From Argentina anserina (taxonomy: Eukaryota; Streptophyta; Magnoliopsida; Rosales; Rosaceae), in the NCBI RefSeq assembly GCF_933775445.1, contig NC_065878.1, forward strand, positions 19,604,395 to 19,668,394: a DNA stretch of 64,000 bases, read 5' to 3'. Both the position numbers and the translations under genes were made by a program. A model generated the notes under the pieces. The model was not told the DNA's origin. It worked only from the letters and a program-made list of their open reading frames with translations, and searched no databases. How positions within the stretch are numbered: the first letter of the stretch is position 1; each line of letters begins with the position of its first letter. Positions 34,309 through 45,965 of this stretch are shown piece by piece.

Positions 34309-36720
34309 GATTGTTATGATGAGAATAGTTGCAGAAAACTTGAGGGGTCGTTAGAGCTTAGGACGTATTGGTTTCTCTTGGAGAGCTATATATGCTCCTA
34401 CAGAGTAGTATATACTAAGAGGACGAAGGGGGTGGGGTTTTGGTATTTGATGCAAAGGGAGGGGGTTTCTAAAGTAGCGTCAAGCTGTTGTTAAAACATT
34501 ACCAACCGACTCTCATTATAACGTGGTTCTCTTTGTCTATGTCGTGTCTGCACGCTCACTCTCTCTCTTTGCTTTGTTTTGGTCTTATTTTCTAATTGAT
34601 GTAGATTGCTATTGAGATGAAGTGAAATGAGATAGGGTATTCCGGAATTGCAATGGTAAATTGGTAATCTAAAACTTGTGATCAACTAGGCAGTCGTACT
34701 TTACAAGCAATTACCTCGGATTGTATGATATACAGAGGTAATTTAACAAAACTCGTTCAACACACAAAAAAGGGAAGAGAGAAAGCAAAAGAGGGTGTGG
34801 TAGTTTCCCATTCATCACAACAGTGACAGCACATTGCTACCAAAGACAGCAACATATATCCAAGGCAATGATATACCTAATACCTTTTTACGCATTATAA
34901 GTATACGAAGAATAATCACATTCTGAAATCGATTAGGACCATTGAATTCAGGAGCATGCAACCGACATTTTCATATCGAGTGTGCAAGCATGGTGGTTGA
35001 GGCGACACTTAATCTATTTGTGTCCCATATTATTCTGCTATATTAGTTGTATCTGCTATCTGGTACATGCTTTCTTGCTTATGGTTCTTAGTATTCTACA
35101 ATTCTCTTGGTTAGTGAATGAAGCAAATTGTCGTTTAGAAACCAAGAAACTGGAAGATACAGAGCTCCGGATCGAAATATACGCATAGTGATGGCATGGG
35201 GTTATGGGGATTGTGACATCTGTTTCCCAATGGCTGCAGGAACAAAACCCTAACGTACTCAATCATGTCATGCACGTTCGTATGAAATCTATCAGAATCA
35301 TTAGCTTTGTTTGATACTTGGATTATATACTTGTATGATTTTATCCATTGCTGCGGTGACTAGGTTACGTACAATAAGTCGTTTTTCTCTTTGCTCACCT
35401 CATAATGTCTGTTAATTGTGAAACATGTCATCTCTACTACTTACTCTTTCAATGCATCAGTACAAATATGTTCTGCTCACCCAGATCTGAGTTTATATTT
35501 TTGAGATCATCGAATCTCAAACTCGCTCTCAACCTTACCTTTTCAGGATTAGCAGTCCTCAAGTAGTGGATACTTATTGTTTAGAATTAACAAACTGAAC
35601 TTTTTTATAATAGTGAGAACTCCCATTACAAAGTCTAACAGTCTAGAGAAAATGATCAAATCGCCTTTTCGGTTTTGGTTAGAGCCAGTCACAATTTATT
35701 TGGAACACCTATTAACTTAATTGACCCAAGCTACAAACGTGGTTGTGATGTATCAAGTGTTAGTCTTTCTAATCTTTTTATACTTGGCAGTTAATTCGAA
35801 AATTTCCATGTATGTATGACAAATCAAGATCGATCTCAACAAGTGAAGGCTCTTGCATTGCTCTATTTTAATTGTAATGATAATGCATATCAACTATCAA
35901 GTTAGCAAATTATGCATATCTAGAAAATGATAAAGCTTGATTGACTATAGTGATCGAGGATTCAAGGTTATGGCACTAGCGGTTAACAGAAATGTTCTTA
36001 TACTTGAGATTCCGAATTCAATATATCTGGCTTCTTCGAGTATTGCTAATGATGAAAGAAAGACAACCGCAAGTAGTATTGATGATCATGAACGAAAAAG
36101 ACCACCACAAGTTGGCTTAGTGATTCTTGCTTTTAGGTGCGCTGCCCAACTTAAATTCGAATGCTAAAAGTGTTAAAGTAACAATGCATGTGCCACAATG
36201 CATAATTAGAGCATTTTACATTCATCGAGAAATTACTTTTTATTTATAAACACAATCCATTCGTACTCCTTGATTTCACTCATTTCAGAAGGAGAAGGGT
36301 ATCTCTGCACTACCACATAATTTCAGTTCAATTGTTTTCCAAATTTTGTGGGTTAGGGAATCATGAGGATCGATCAACCACTTGGTGGAGAATAGAATGA
36401 TAATATAGAAAGGTACATTCATAAGAAATAAACAAGAATCCAGACACCAAAAAACGAAAAAGAAAAGAAGACTCAGCAGTCAGCAGCACGAGCTATGTCT
36501 CTGGCCTATTAAGATTGCCATCACTAATCACGGCACCGCCACGCAGCACCGCTCGTGCATATACCTAATGAAGCCAATGACCAATTTGTCGTCCATTTAT
36601 TATTACAGTAATTTCGGACAGGAATATGACCATGCACATTCAAATTTTGTGAAACTATTCACCAATCATCTCTCTTTCTCTCTAACTAGTTTAGCCATGT
36701 ATAACCCCCGGCCTTCTGAT

Positions 36721-36835
36721 CCAACATGCATGCCTACATGGTGAAGTGAACCAATGAACCATATAACTATTAGGATTTACATGCATGCCTACATGGTGAA
36801 GTAATTAAGTGAATTATATAACTATTAGGATTTTT
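36721..36835. repeat. Tandem duplication of about 57 bp
   Basis: acatgcatgcctacatggtgaagt followed by atataactattaggattt occurs twice in a row (36725-36779 and 36779-36833). Confidence 0.75.
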
Positions 36836-37124
36836 GGAGTTGTCCACAGCACCCTTAACGTACGTATACCATAAATTTAGTTAATAGAACAAAAATTATA
36901 ATTTATCTGATTTAAATTTATAATGTCAAGAATAAAGTCATAACGATTATTGTATATCTGAATTATGTAAATTAATTAATCACATTGACAACCATTCGTT
37001 TATAAACTTGTAAAAATATTGTTTGTGAAGTAATTACAACTAACCAAACTGAAATTACCCAAACAATTTGGGTGATTCCATAGTGATCACTGATCACAAT
37101 TTTATCTCAAACTAGGTTATGATA

Positions 37125-37640
37125 CCCATGCGTTGCCACGGGTCGCACTATTTTTTTATAGTAGTCTATTAGTTTATGGCATGATTGTAAACGAATTAGA
37201 GCTTTTAGAACTAGTTTAAGTGGAGAAAATATCGAAGAAAGTGAGATACATAGAGTGTGTTGCCGCATGTTGTACTATTTCTTGATAGTAGTCTATTAGT
37301 TTAGGGTTTGATTATTAGCGAATTAGAGTTTTTAAAACTGATTTAAGTGGAAAAAAATACCAAACAAAGCCAGAGAGAGAGAGCGCAATTATAAGAGGAG
37401 AGAATGAGACAAAAAAATTATACATAATGATAGTGGAGTAAAAAGCAGAAAAATTGGGCATACGACTTGAATGTAAGCGAATTAGAGTGTTTAGAATTTG
37501 TTTAAGTAAATAGAATAACAAAGAAAACAAGATACAGAGAGCGCATTGCCGCGTGTTGCATTATTTCTTGACAGTAGTCTATTAGTTTAGGACCGAAATG
37601 TAAGTGAATTAGAGTTTTTAAAAGTGGTTATAAGTGGAGA
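37125..37640. repeat. Three degenerate direct repeats
   Basis: A unit beginning gttgcc(a/g)c..gt.gca(c/t)tattt and containing agtagtctattagttta followed by gcgaattagagtttttaaaa occurs near 37131, 37260 and 37546. Type unknown; probably decayed transposon sequence. Confidence 0.6.
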
Positions 37641-38120
37641 CAATATCGAAGAAAACGAGATACAGAGAGAGAACAATTGAAGGAGAAGAAGATGAGAGAA
37701 TGAGGCAAAAAGAAAATTTATACTTAGTGACAGTCGAGTAAATAAGAGGAAAAATGAGATATAAGTCGAGTCAAACCGAGCCGATACTCTTCATAAATGA
37801 GTGCATCACCAAGTAATATATAATAAATTTGTTAATATGAGTATCATGTAGATGAATGTATTTTAGACTATTTCAGGATTTTTAGGCATTAACCAATAGC
37901 AATACACAAAAAGTAAAAGCAAAATAATGGGGAATTAACCTTTTAGTTTTTACATATGACAGAACAAGAAACTGAAAGGTACAAAAGTTCTTCTGAACTG
38001 TAACTCCTACAAGCATCATGCTTCAAGGAATCCTAATTAAAGATGGTCAGTTGGTCACAACTATTCTAATTCTTGTTCTTTCTTTCTTTTTGTGACAAAA
38101 GCTGATATGCCGATTTCGAA

Positions 38121-39350
38121 TCACCAATCATCCTCGTCACTAATGTCGCTACCTTTTAGATCACGATCAGAGTCATCAATGGGTATAATTTTGGTAGCTT
38201 GAAATCTCAGAGAAGTAGATCGTATCCTAGATGTTGATTTTGCACCAGGACTAGACATCATCACCCCGCAGCATTCTTCCTCTGTTTCCAAATCATTAGG
38301 AGGCAAGAAGCACTCAATTGACAACCCCTTAATGTCAAGACCTACTTCTTCAAGTTTCCAAATCAACTTCATTTTTCTCCTCAGGGAATGGCCTTCCAAG
38401 CTCTCCCCTCGCAACGACAAGTAAGTGCTAACCCTGTGTGCAATGTTCACGCCGTCGTTGGCTCTGTAATCTTGGAAGTACGACTCCATTGTTGATTTCC
38501 AATCACTATGCTTTCCCAAAGCTGTCAGCCTTAGCTGGCGAGAGTCTTCTAGCTTCACCAAGAGGCCTGTCTTCTGGCTGAAGTAGCCAAAAATGGTGTG
38601 TCGCACTATCTGTACGTTGCTGCTGCTTAGTATTGAAGGTTTAACCGCTACCTCTAGTCTGAAGCAGTCCTCCTTGTTCACTGGTTTGTCCCCTAAACGA
38701 TCGGAGTTGCTGAATAAATTTGCTGATGAACATGGATTAAGACCCTGAAGCAGATGTCCAAGGGGAAGAGGCGGGACTTGATAAGCGTATGTGTGATGCC
38801 AAGGCAGAGGCGCCTTGCCATCACTTCCCATGCAAACTTTGTAACCAGCAGACAACATTAGGTCCATGCACCATAGCTCCCTCTTTTGCCAAAGCTCAAA
38901 CCTCGGCATACCATGTTCGCTGTCACCGCCGACGAACTTCGAGCTTCCTCTCTTCCCGTTTGACATTGTGATCTTCACATTGCCCTTCGCACACAAGTTG
39001 TCCGATGATGACAAAGCTCTCTCTCCGCCCACTGCTGCCACGTATTGCTTCACAATGTATTTAGCCGAATTGCCTTCGCTAGGTTGTTGATCGGCATTGT
39101 TGTTGGAACTAAGAAAAGCGGGAGTCAACGGGGCACCAATAACTTTAAGTAAGCTAGCTAGCGCAATGTCATCTCGAGCCAGTGGCGTTGGCTTCATCAA
39201 TGATTTCATTCTTTTCTGTAATACGATCAATGATTTCATTCTGTTCCATGACTTTGTTGTGTTCTTGTGTGGGAGCTCTAGATCTGTGCTGTGTGGGAGT
39301 TCTGGAACTGGGTCCAAATTAGGTTTATACTTCTCCTTCTCCTCGAACAT
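38121..39350 (-). CDS. DUF620 family paralogue, intronless and diverged
   Basis: One open frame of 409 residues collinear with the three-exon gene at 32364-34308 but without either intron. Shared blocks are VIGAPLTP, AKYIVKQYVAAVGGERALSS, LWQKRELWCMDL, LLQGLNPCSSANLFSNSD, RHTIFGYFSQKTGLLVKLED, STMESYFQDYRANDGVNIAH and DIKGLSIECFLPP. The normally strict SDGKVAWRQTPWHHSHASRGP block is altered (SDGKAPLPWHHTYAY), and the family start MRKLCPNLD is replaced by MFEEKEKYKPNLD. An internal duplication gives RMKSL twice (39199-39255). The frame is fully open, so a diverged functional gene or a young decaying copy are both possible. Confidence 0.85.
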   Translation of the reverse strand: MFEEKEKYKPNLDPVPELPHSTDLELPHKNTTKSWNRMKSLIVLQKRMKSLMKPTPLARDDIALASLLKVIGAPLTPAFLSSNNNADQQPSEGNSAKYIVKQYVAAVGGERALSSSDNLCAKGNVKITMSNGKRGSSKFVGGDSEHGMPRFELWQKRELWCMDLMLSAGYKVCMGSDGKAPLPWHHTYAYQVPPLPLGHLLQGLNPCSSANLFSNSDRLGDKPVNKEDCFRLEVAVKPSILSSSNVQIVRHTIFGYFSQKTGLLVKLEDSRQLRLTALGKHSDWKSTMESYFQDYRANDGVNIAHRVSTYLSLRGESLEGHSLRRKMKLIWKLEEVGLDIKGLSIECFLPPNDLETEEECCGVMMSSPGAKSTSRIRSTSLRFQATKIIPIDDSDRDLKGSDISDEDDW

Positions 39351-41255
39351 GATGAAGACTATAGTGGTAGAAAATTAAAGATAGTTTAGTGTCTGTCATG
39401 TATATATAAGGATGATCCTAATCTTCCTAGAAATAATAGGCAAGTAATCTGGTTGATTTTCCTAGTTTTACTAGAAATAATAATATAATTGTTTATTTTT
39501 GGGTAAACTATAAATATAAATTTGGTAAATATTCAGATTGATATCACCAAGAGCACGAGACCGACATTTTGATTGAGCATTTCAATCGTATAAATTATAT
39601 GGTGGTTGGATTGCAACGGCACTCAATCTAGCTAATTCTGTCTACCATTTGCATGTTGCTGCTGCATTACATTAGCTGTAAGCCTGTAACCTCAATCTCT
39701 AAATTCTCTGCTTTGCATAATTTCATATTTGATCTTGTTTTTGTTTTTGTTCTTAGAATGAATAAGCATCATTGCCATTGTGATCTTTAAGAAAACAAGA
39801 AACTGAAAGGTACAAAGCTCTTCTGCATTATTTGCTATAAATTATCTGAACGGGAGAGGTTGGGATACCTAATGTTGGATCTCAATCATGGCATGCACGA
39901 TCTTTTGAAATCCATAGAAGAATTATTAATTTTTTCAATTATGTTGGAGTATATCCCTTTTATTCATTAGATTGAAGACGAGGTAACAATCTTCATATAG
40001 ACATTCTATGGATGAGAAATCTGGTCTTCATAAATAAAAAAGATATGCCATCCTGTCTTTGGCATTGGTCTCTTCTTCTTTTTAGTGTTTTACACAGAAA
40101 AGCATTAGGCATCTCTTCATATGGCCAGGAGGCCCCAGAAGAGTGCTCCTATCCGACCTGCACCCAATCATAATTTGCATCCCATCCTTCTATTTTCTTT
40201 TTAATGCATTTCAGAAGAACATAACAGTCCTGTGCTCTTATTCAATAACCCCCGCCTTGCGGTGACTTGATTGTTTATGATTGATCAAGTGCTGACCCTT
40301 ATTATATTGATGGGGTTTTACAGAGGATATAGTCTTAAAGTAACGAAAATGACCCCCTGAAAAAACAGAAGGTAAGGAAAATGATGCAGGAGACCTTTTC
40401 CATTTCATCGAAAGCACGACATCCTGGAGTATAGGTGAACTCACACAAACAGAAATAAGCTCTTTGAGTTCTTGGTTCGATGAGAGTGAATCTCCAGAAG
40501 ATGTAAATCTTCTCAAATCTCTCCCAAAGTCTCAATTTTTTTTTTTGAAAAGACCATTCACGAGATCCTCAAATCAGCTGCTGTTATATATCTGATTTGA
40601 GTGATTTCTCAACCTCTAGGCTCTAGCTGCGGTCTGAGGTTATACGACCTACTCTCGAGTCAAATATGTTCACTACACAATCTTTTAAGATTAAATCACA
40701 CACGAAGGATCCCTCAATTCTTGTTTCAATTTGCTCACAAACAAGAGTAGGCCATTTTCGTGACTACTAGTGTCAGTAGTGTCTAATTCCATCATCACTC
40801 CAAATATGCTTAGTGACAGAAGCCTGGGCCAGTTCCCGGAGTAATTTATAAAATTAAGTATTTGATTTGGTTAATTAAACTCAAGTAGATCGACTCTGAC
40901 ATTTTTTGGAACTAATTATTTGCAGACTGGATCTCTATCTGGCTTACACAGCTAATACAAATGCTCAAATGTGAGAAATAATGGCAATACCCTGTAAATG
41001 CCGCAAATCTTACATATATAAGGTGATTGTCCATCCAATCTGCGCAAAGTAAAGCATCCAAAGTTAAGATAGTACAACAACCTACTGGTGCTAATGGAGT
41101 TCCAATCAAATGAACAATGGAACATAAATTACAACAACCTGCTGAAGCTAGGCTCTACTAATATACAAACAACATAGAAGGCCGAGAAGAAGCTTACTCC
41201 AGAGCTAGTAAGGTGCTTGTTTGTTACCTCTCTATCATCGCTGTAGATATTCTTC
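39351..41255. other. Intergenic, no gene seen
   Basis: 1.9 kb. The part to about 39930 resembles the flank of the other DUF620 gene. A TATA-like tatatataa (39401-39409) lies about 50 bp upstream of the paralogue start. The remainder has no recognisable gene or repeat. Confidence 0.4.
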
Positions 41256-44200
41256 TTACGAGGGCACGTTGAAGTGAAAGAGCCAAGAGATGACAAACGC
41301 AAAGACCATACAAGCTAGCAAGAAGTTGAGGAACCGATGACCCTGCCAGAAGTTTCGGTTCTCTGCTGGCTGTGTAGTGGCAACTGGTGCTGGTGGCATT
41401 GCAGTATCATTTGCTTCATTCCACTGCTCTGCCAGATCAGCTTCATTCACCCCAACAACATTGCGGGCAGTTGAGCAACATATCTCACAGATCCTGCAAT
41501 AAGTGATAACATATTAGAGATCATGAGTAGCAGTAATATGCACACAAAATATGCCAAGTGTAGCCCAAGGAGGCATGTGATAACGACTCCTACCTTTTGG
41601 CCGTCATTCAATCTAAGCCAAAATTATCTGACAATCTAGATAACATACTTATGCTGCAAAAAGAAAATAGAACAAACAGTTGCTTAAACAATTCTTCCCC
41701 ATATTGTCTAGGCAGGCTGTAGCTCAGGCATCATCAATATCTAATGCAGTTCTCTACAGCTGTGGTGAAGTTGAGTCAATAAATGTATCATATGAAACCA
41801 CAGCCAATTATGATCTGACAGGGACGAGTTATCCATGCCTGATACTTGGTTAGAGTCACCAAACCCACACATTAGGCTATGGATCTTCCTTAACATTGCG
41901 CATTGATTCCACATCCACATATTAAATGGAAACTAATTCCAAAATGAACCACCTATATGTCCTTCCCATGAGGAATGAATAGTTATGTTAAAGTATAATA
42001 CTCACCAGTACTGCAGAGATTGAACAAAATCAAGTATATGTAAATCAATTATGGTTCTTCCTTTGACTAGTACATGTAAATCCACTAACAGAATCTATAC
42101 TAAATCAAGGTAAGATTCAAGGCTTACAACTACTCTTTTCAATAATGCAATGGTAAACCTAAGTTGAACCTCAGGGAATATCTAGATGCAGTCCAAACTC
42201 ACTATTGGTTTTTGCAAGAAAGGAAGAGCATACAATAAATAAATAAAATATAAACAAGACTTTTTTCTTGTATCTACTTTGTGTCATCCAATTTCATATG
42301 CATTTAAAGTTTATGAGTCCCTCAACTGTTGTAAAATTGGTTTCTACTTTGCTCCAATCAAGAAATCCACAATACTAAGAGAGAAACAAATCTAAATTTG
42401 GGATCTGAATAGTAAGTCCTAGTTAACTGTCAGTACTTGAACTGTGGTTCCACCAAAGTCGAATATCAGGAAACATCTAGATGTTGTGGTCCAACTTACA
42501 TTGGTTTTAGCCTGAAGTACGAAGGAACAATAGGCTCAAATCCATATTAGTATTGATATGACTACCATTTAGACTGAGTGTTCCGGAACAGATTATGCAA
42601 TGACCAGCTTGAGGAGATAAGAGTATGCAAGCATACACATCTTAAAAGCAAGGGACATGTAAGCATGGCCGAAATCATGATATATGTTGTCAAGTAATAT
42701 GGCTGTATCTCCACGACTACACCCGTCCCGCTTCAAATTTACAGTTCATACAAAAGTATGAAACAAACACATAAAGAAAAGTATTATTGACTCGGACAAC
42801 TTTGCAGATTATTGAAGTTTCAATTTCCATGTAGTTTGGTTTTCGAGTTTCATCGATGTTTCATATACGTAAATTATTGTTATCAGGTAAATTTTCGAGT
42901 TTGTTGTTCAATTAAGCAAACAGAGGAACATATATAACCAACGTCTTTCCACAAAGAGGTAATCAAAATCTTTTCTCTTTGAAGACTTCACAATTCTGGG
43001 CGAGTTTTGGGTCATTTAATTTAATGATGGATGATCTATATTCTCTACTGAATGATCTGATGTTGCTGATTTTTTTTATCTCACCAAAGTGTTGGTTCCA
43101 ATTACATGCTTCTTTGGACCCAGATCATTCAACACAAGTTTGTTCTTTTTGTGGTACCTGTATCTGATGAAATATCATAAGACAGCTACTTACTAACCTT
43201 TCATAGACTATGCTCGTACAAGAAAGTAGTTGGCTAAAAGCACCTGACATCCCTAAGACATTTAGCACGAACAGAAATGTGCATAAAAAATGTATGCAAA
43301 CTCATTAAAACAAGTTTAGTTAATGGACTGCAGACTCGAATTGACTTCAATGACAAGGCGCATAGATCATATCAACTGTGTATCAGTGTATCTACAAGCG
43401 CCAAATTATTTGACTTGAAGAAAGTAATATCACCAACCATATGGTCTAAGCAAGTAAAGTGAAAATAAAGGTTGGCAAAAGCGGTGAATTAAATGCAAAC
43501 ATTTTGGTGTTCATGAAATGAATGGAGAAGAATCAAATTTGCATAGTTGGAAAACCATGCAGGACTGCTAGTGCGTCATCTTTCCTCTTTATTAATGTTG
43601 ATGCTATGCTTTTGCCTTAATAAAGTAGCACACATTGTATCCTAATTTAAGATTGCATTATTCAGTTCTCACATTAAGTAAGAGTACTTTGGCACAAATC
43701 ACAGAACCAACAAATTCAAAGATTCCCAGAAGAGTAACACAACAATTTAACCCAAATAGCAAAACAGGTACACAAGCATAGCACAGTAATCACATTCCAG
43801 GAACATTCAAGTGAAAACCAAAATCTGAGTTAACCCCAGAACACAAAAAGATTTCACCTGTATGAAGTAAATTGGTAAAACTTACTTGTTACCCTTGATT
43901 TTGAACCAGGCCTCAGCACACTGCTTATGTGCAGCAGCCAAATCCTCCTTACAAGAACACCCCAACTCCATAGGAATCCCAGATTCATGATTGGTTGCAT
44001 CCATGCTCAGATGACAAATCCTACAGTCCCTCTTCACCTTTGCCACGTGGCTCTTCACTTCAGCAGGCACCCCTCCACATTCCAGATCCACCTCCTCCTC
44101 ATCATCTTCTGAAGAATCACTGACACAAGATTTCCTCTCCACAATCTCCTCACTACTTTCTGACACACTTGAGCTCCTGTGCTCCTCCTCCTCATCTGAC

Positions 44201-44289
44201 CCGGAATCCGAGTACCCATGACCGGAGCTCCGGCGACCTCTACCTCCTTGCTCAACATCAACAACTACAACTTGGGTTTTGGATGCCAT
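41256..44289 (-). CDS. RING-variant (RINGv/MARCH-like) membrane protein, probable E3 ubiquitin ligase
   Basis: Exon 1 is 44289-43886 and exon 2 is 41493-41256, joined in phase 2 (donor aacaa|GTAAGT, acceptor attgcag|GATCTG), giving 213 residues. The N-terminal third is acidic and Ser-rich. The RINGv zinc-binding region runs C..C in RDCRICHLS, C.C in LGCSCK, H..C in AAHKQCAEAW and C..C in ICEICCSTA, split by the intron. A C-terminal hydrophobic span (FLNFLLACMVFAFVISWLF) should anchor it in a membrane. RINGv proteins pass ubiquitin to membrane targets (family knowledge). The initiator at 44289 (MASKTQV) is preferred to one at 44310. The 2.4 kb intron carries a dispersed repeat at 42699-43107. 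Confidence 0.9.
42699..43107 (+). repeat. Dispersed 410-bp repeat, copy 1 (in RINGv intron)
   Basis: Nearly identical, same orientation, to 49568-49983, from atggctgtatctccacg to aaagtgttggtt. Differences are a few substitutions, a CCCGT duplication in copy 2 and small indels. No inverted ends or coding sequence. Confidence 0.85.
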
Positions 44290-45965
44290 TTTCAAGACCC
44301 AGAGAGACAACCAAAATCTTCATGTAATGGCTCTCTGAGAGGCCCCAAAGAGCAGCTCAAAGGTGACTTCTTTCAACCCCAAGGAGGGTGCTTTTCTTAT
44401 ATTTTGAGCAACTGAGTACAGTGCTCACTGTTGGAGTGGTAGGTGATCCCAACCCCTCCTCTCCTCTGTCTCTCTCACAGGTTCACTTATTTTCTGTGTG
44501 TCAGAGACACTCTGAAACAGCAAACTGAGGAGGGAAAAAGATCAAGGAAATATCTTTATACGCAAAAACAAATAAAAAAACAATAACAATTTATGCGAAG
44601 GGCAGAGGAAACATGTAGATCTTTATTTGTGTGCACCAAACCAAGCGACTTTTGACCCGTACTCTGCTTCTTTGGGTTATATTTCGGCGAGTTTTGTGCT
44701 TTTTTGGTAATCAAAACAGAGAAAATATACTGTGGACATTACCACATTCATTGAGAACAGTAAAATGACATGTGACCAGAACTTGATTAGTGATTCCCAT
44801 TCAGCTTTATCAAGCATTTGTGTGCAAAAACTCTATAGTATTATGACATGGTTCAATTGGATTGCTCTATCTAGAGGAGTTACTATGTAGTTTGTACCCT
44901 TCTTTGATTGTAATATGGAAGACTAGACCAATATACTGTATAAAATGCCGATATAAAACTGAACAGCAGTTGAAAGATAGGAGCACTTATTGTGTGAATT
45001 TACCGAGTTTCCGACTATTAATGCACGCCGATTATAAGTGATTAACATTCCGGCGTTAATTTGAAGAAGAAATTATGGGAATTTTGTTAAGGAAGTGATT
45101 GAGCTGACCTGAAAGGACAGTTCGCTTTTTTTTTTTGTTCTCCTACAGATCACAGAAAATGTGTGCCACCAAAAGCGGATGTACACCTTTGTCTTTTGTT
45201 CTTGTGTTGCTTATTTCTAATCTTCTTCCGAGTTCACTTGCGTAACTGACATGACATGACGGTCCCAGTCTTTGTTTTTTAGTTTTATGAATGACCACCG
45301 AACCCATCCAGAGACGTGGTCTTTGTTTCTGAGGCCGGTCGAGTTGACCTTATGGAGACGGGAGACTCGACTTGCCCATAGACTCTTGAACAATACCACG
45401 GTTATTTGAAGGGTACTTTCGACTGTGAATAGAAGGGACGGGTGTTCTCAAATGATTCAAGAACGAAGGTGGGGGGCACCGAGTACAAGCAACAGCTGGT
45501 TCATCAACAAAGGTTTACTTCTTTACCTCAATCCTACATTAAGCTTTAGTAAAAGCTGAATAATTGCCATTGGGAAAGCAACAGTGAAATGAGGGTAAAA
45601 GTACAACAAGGGTAGAGAAGTTCATGTAATACTTGAAGCCACTCATTTTGGTTTTCTGATTCTAATAATGAGAGAAACTCTTTAGAGTTGGAGATTCTCG
45701 AACTCCCTTTTTTTAACCAAAACGCAGCATGTCTGATAATCCTCCATAACCAAAACGCAGCAATTTGTTGTTCAAGTTCAGATATATTCAGAGAGAAATT
45801 GAAGATTAGGTATAACAAAATCCTCCATAAGCGAAGAGGGTAGTCCTCATTTGTATCTTATAGCTCATAGAACTCTGAGAATCCAAAAGTTTTCTATAAA
45901 TAATATGCTGTGAAAATAACCTGTATATTTCTCCTCCCATGACAAGGAAAACCCAGCGCTGACTT
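44290..45965. other. Intergenic region between RINGv and MYB genes
   Basis: 1.7 kb: 5' flank of the RINGv gene, then 3' flank of the MYB gene. No supported gene. Confidence 0.4.

Larger units (their letters stand above)
34309..38120. other. Long intergenic region between DUF620 paralogues
   Basis: 3.8 kb without a supported gene. The first about 900 bp are the upstream flank of the DUF620 gene; blocks at about 34950-35310 resemble 39560-39930 beside the paralogue (for example the shared word ctcaatcatg.catgcacg). Short repeats are listed separately. Confidence 0.45.

Noticed and set aside
34982..35262. Overlapping 68-codon frames on both strands
   Set aside because: Overlapping shadows in non-coding flank; no conserved motif.
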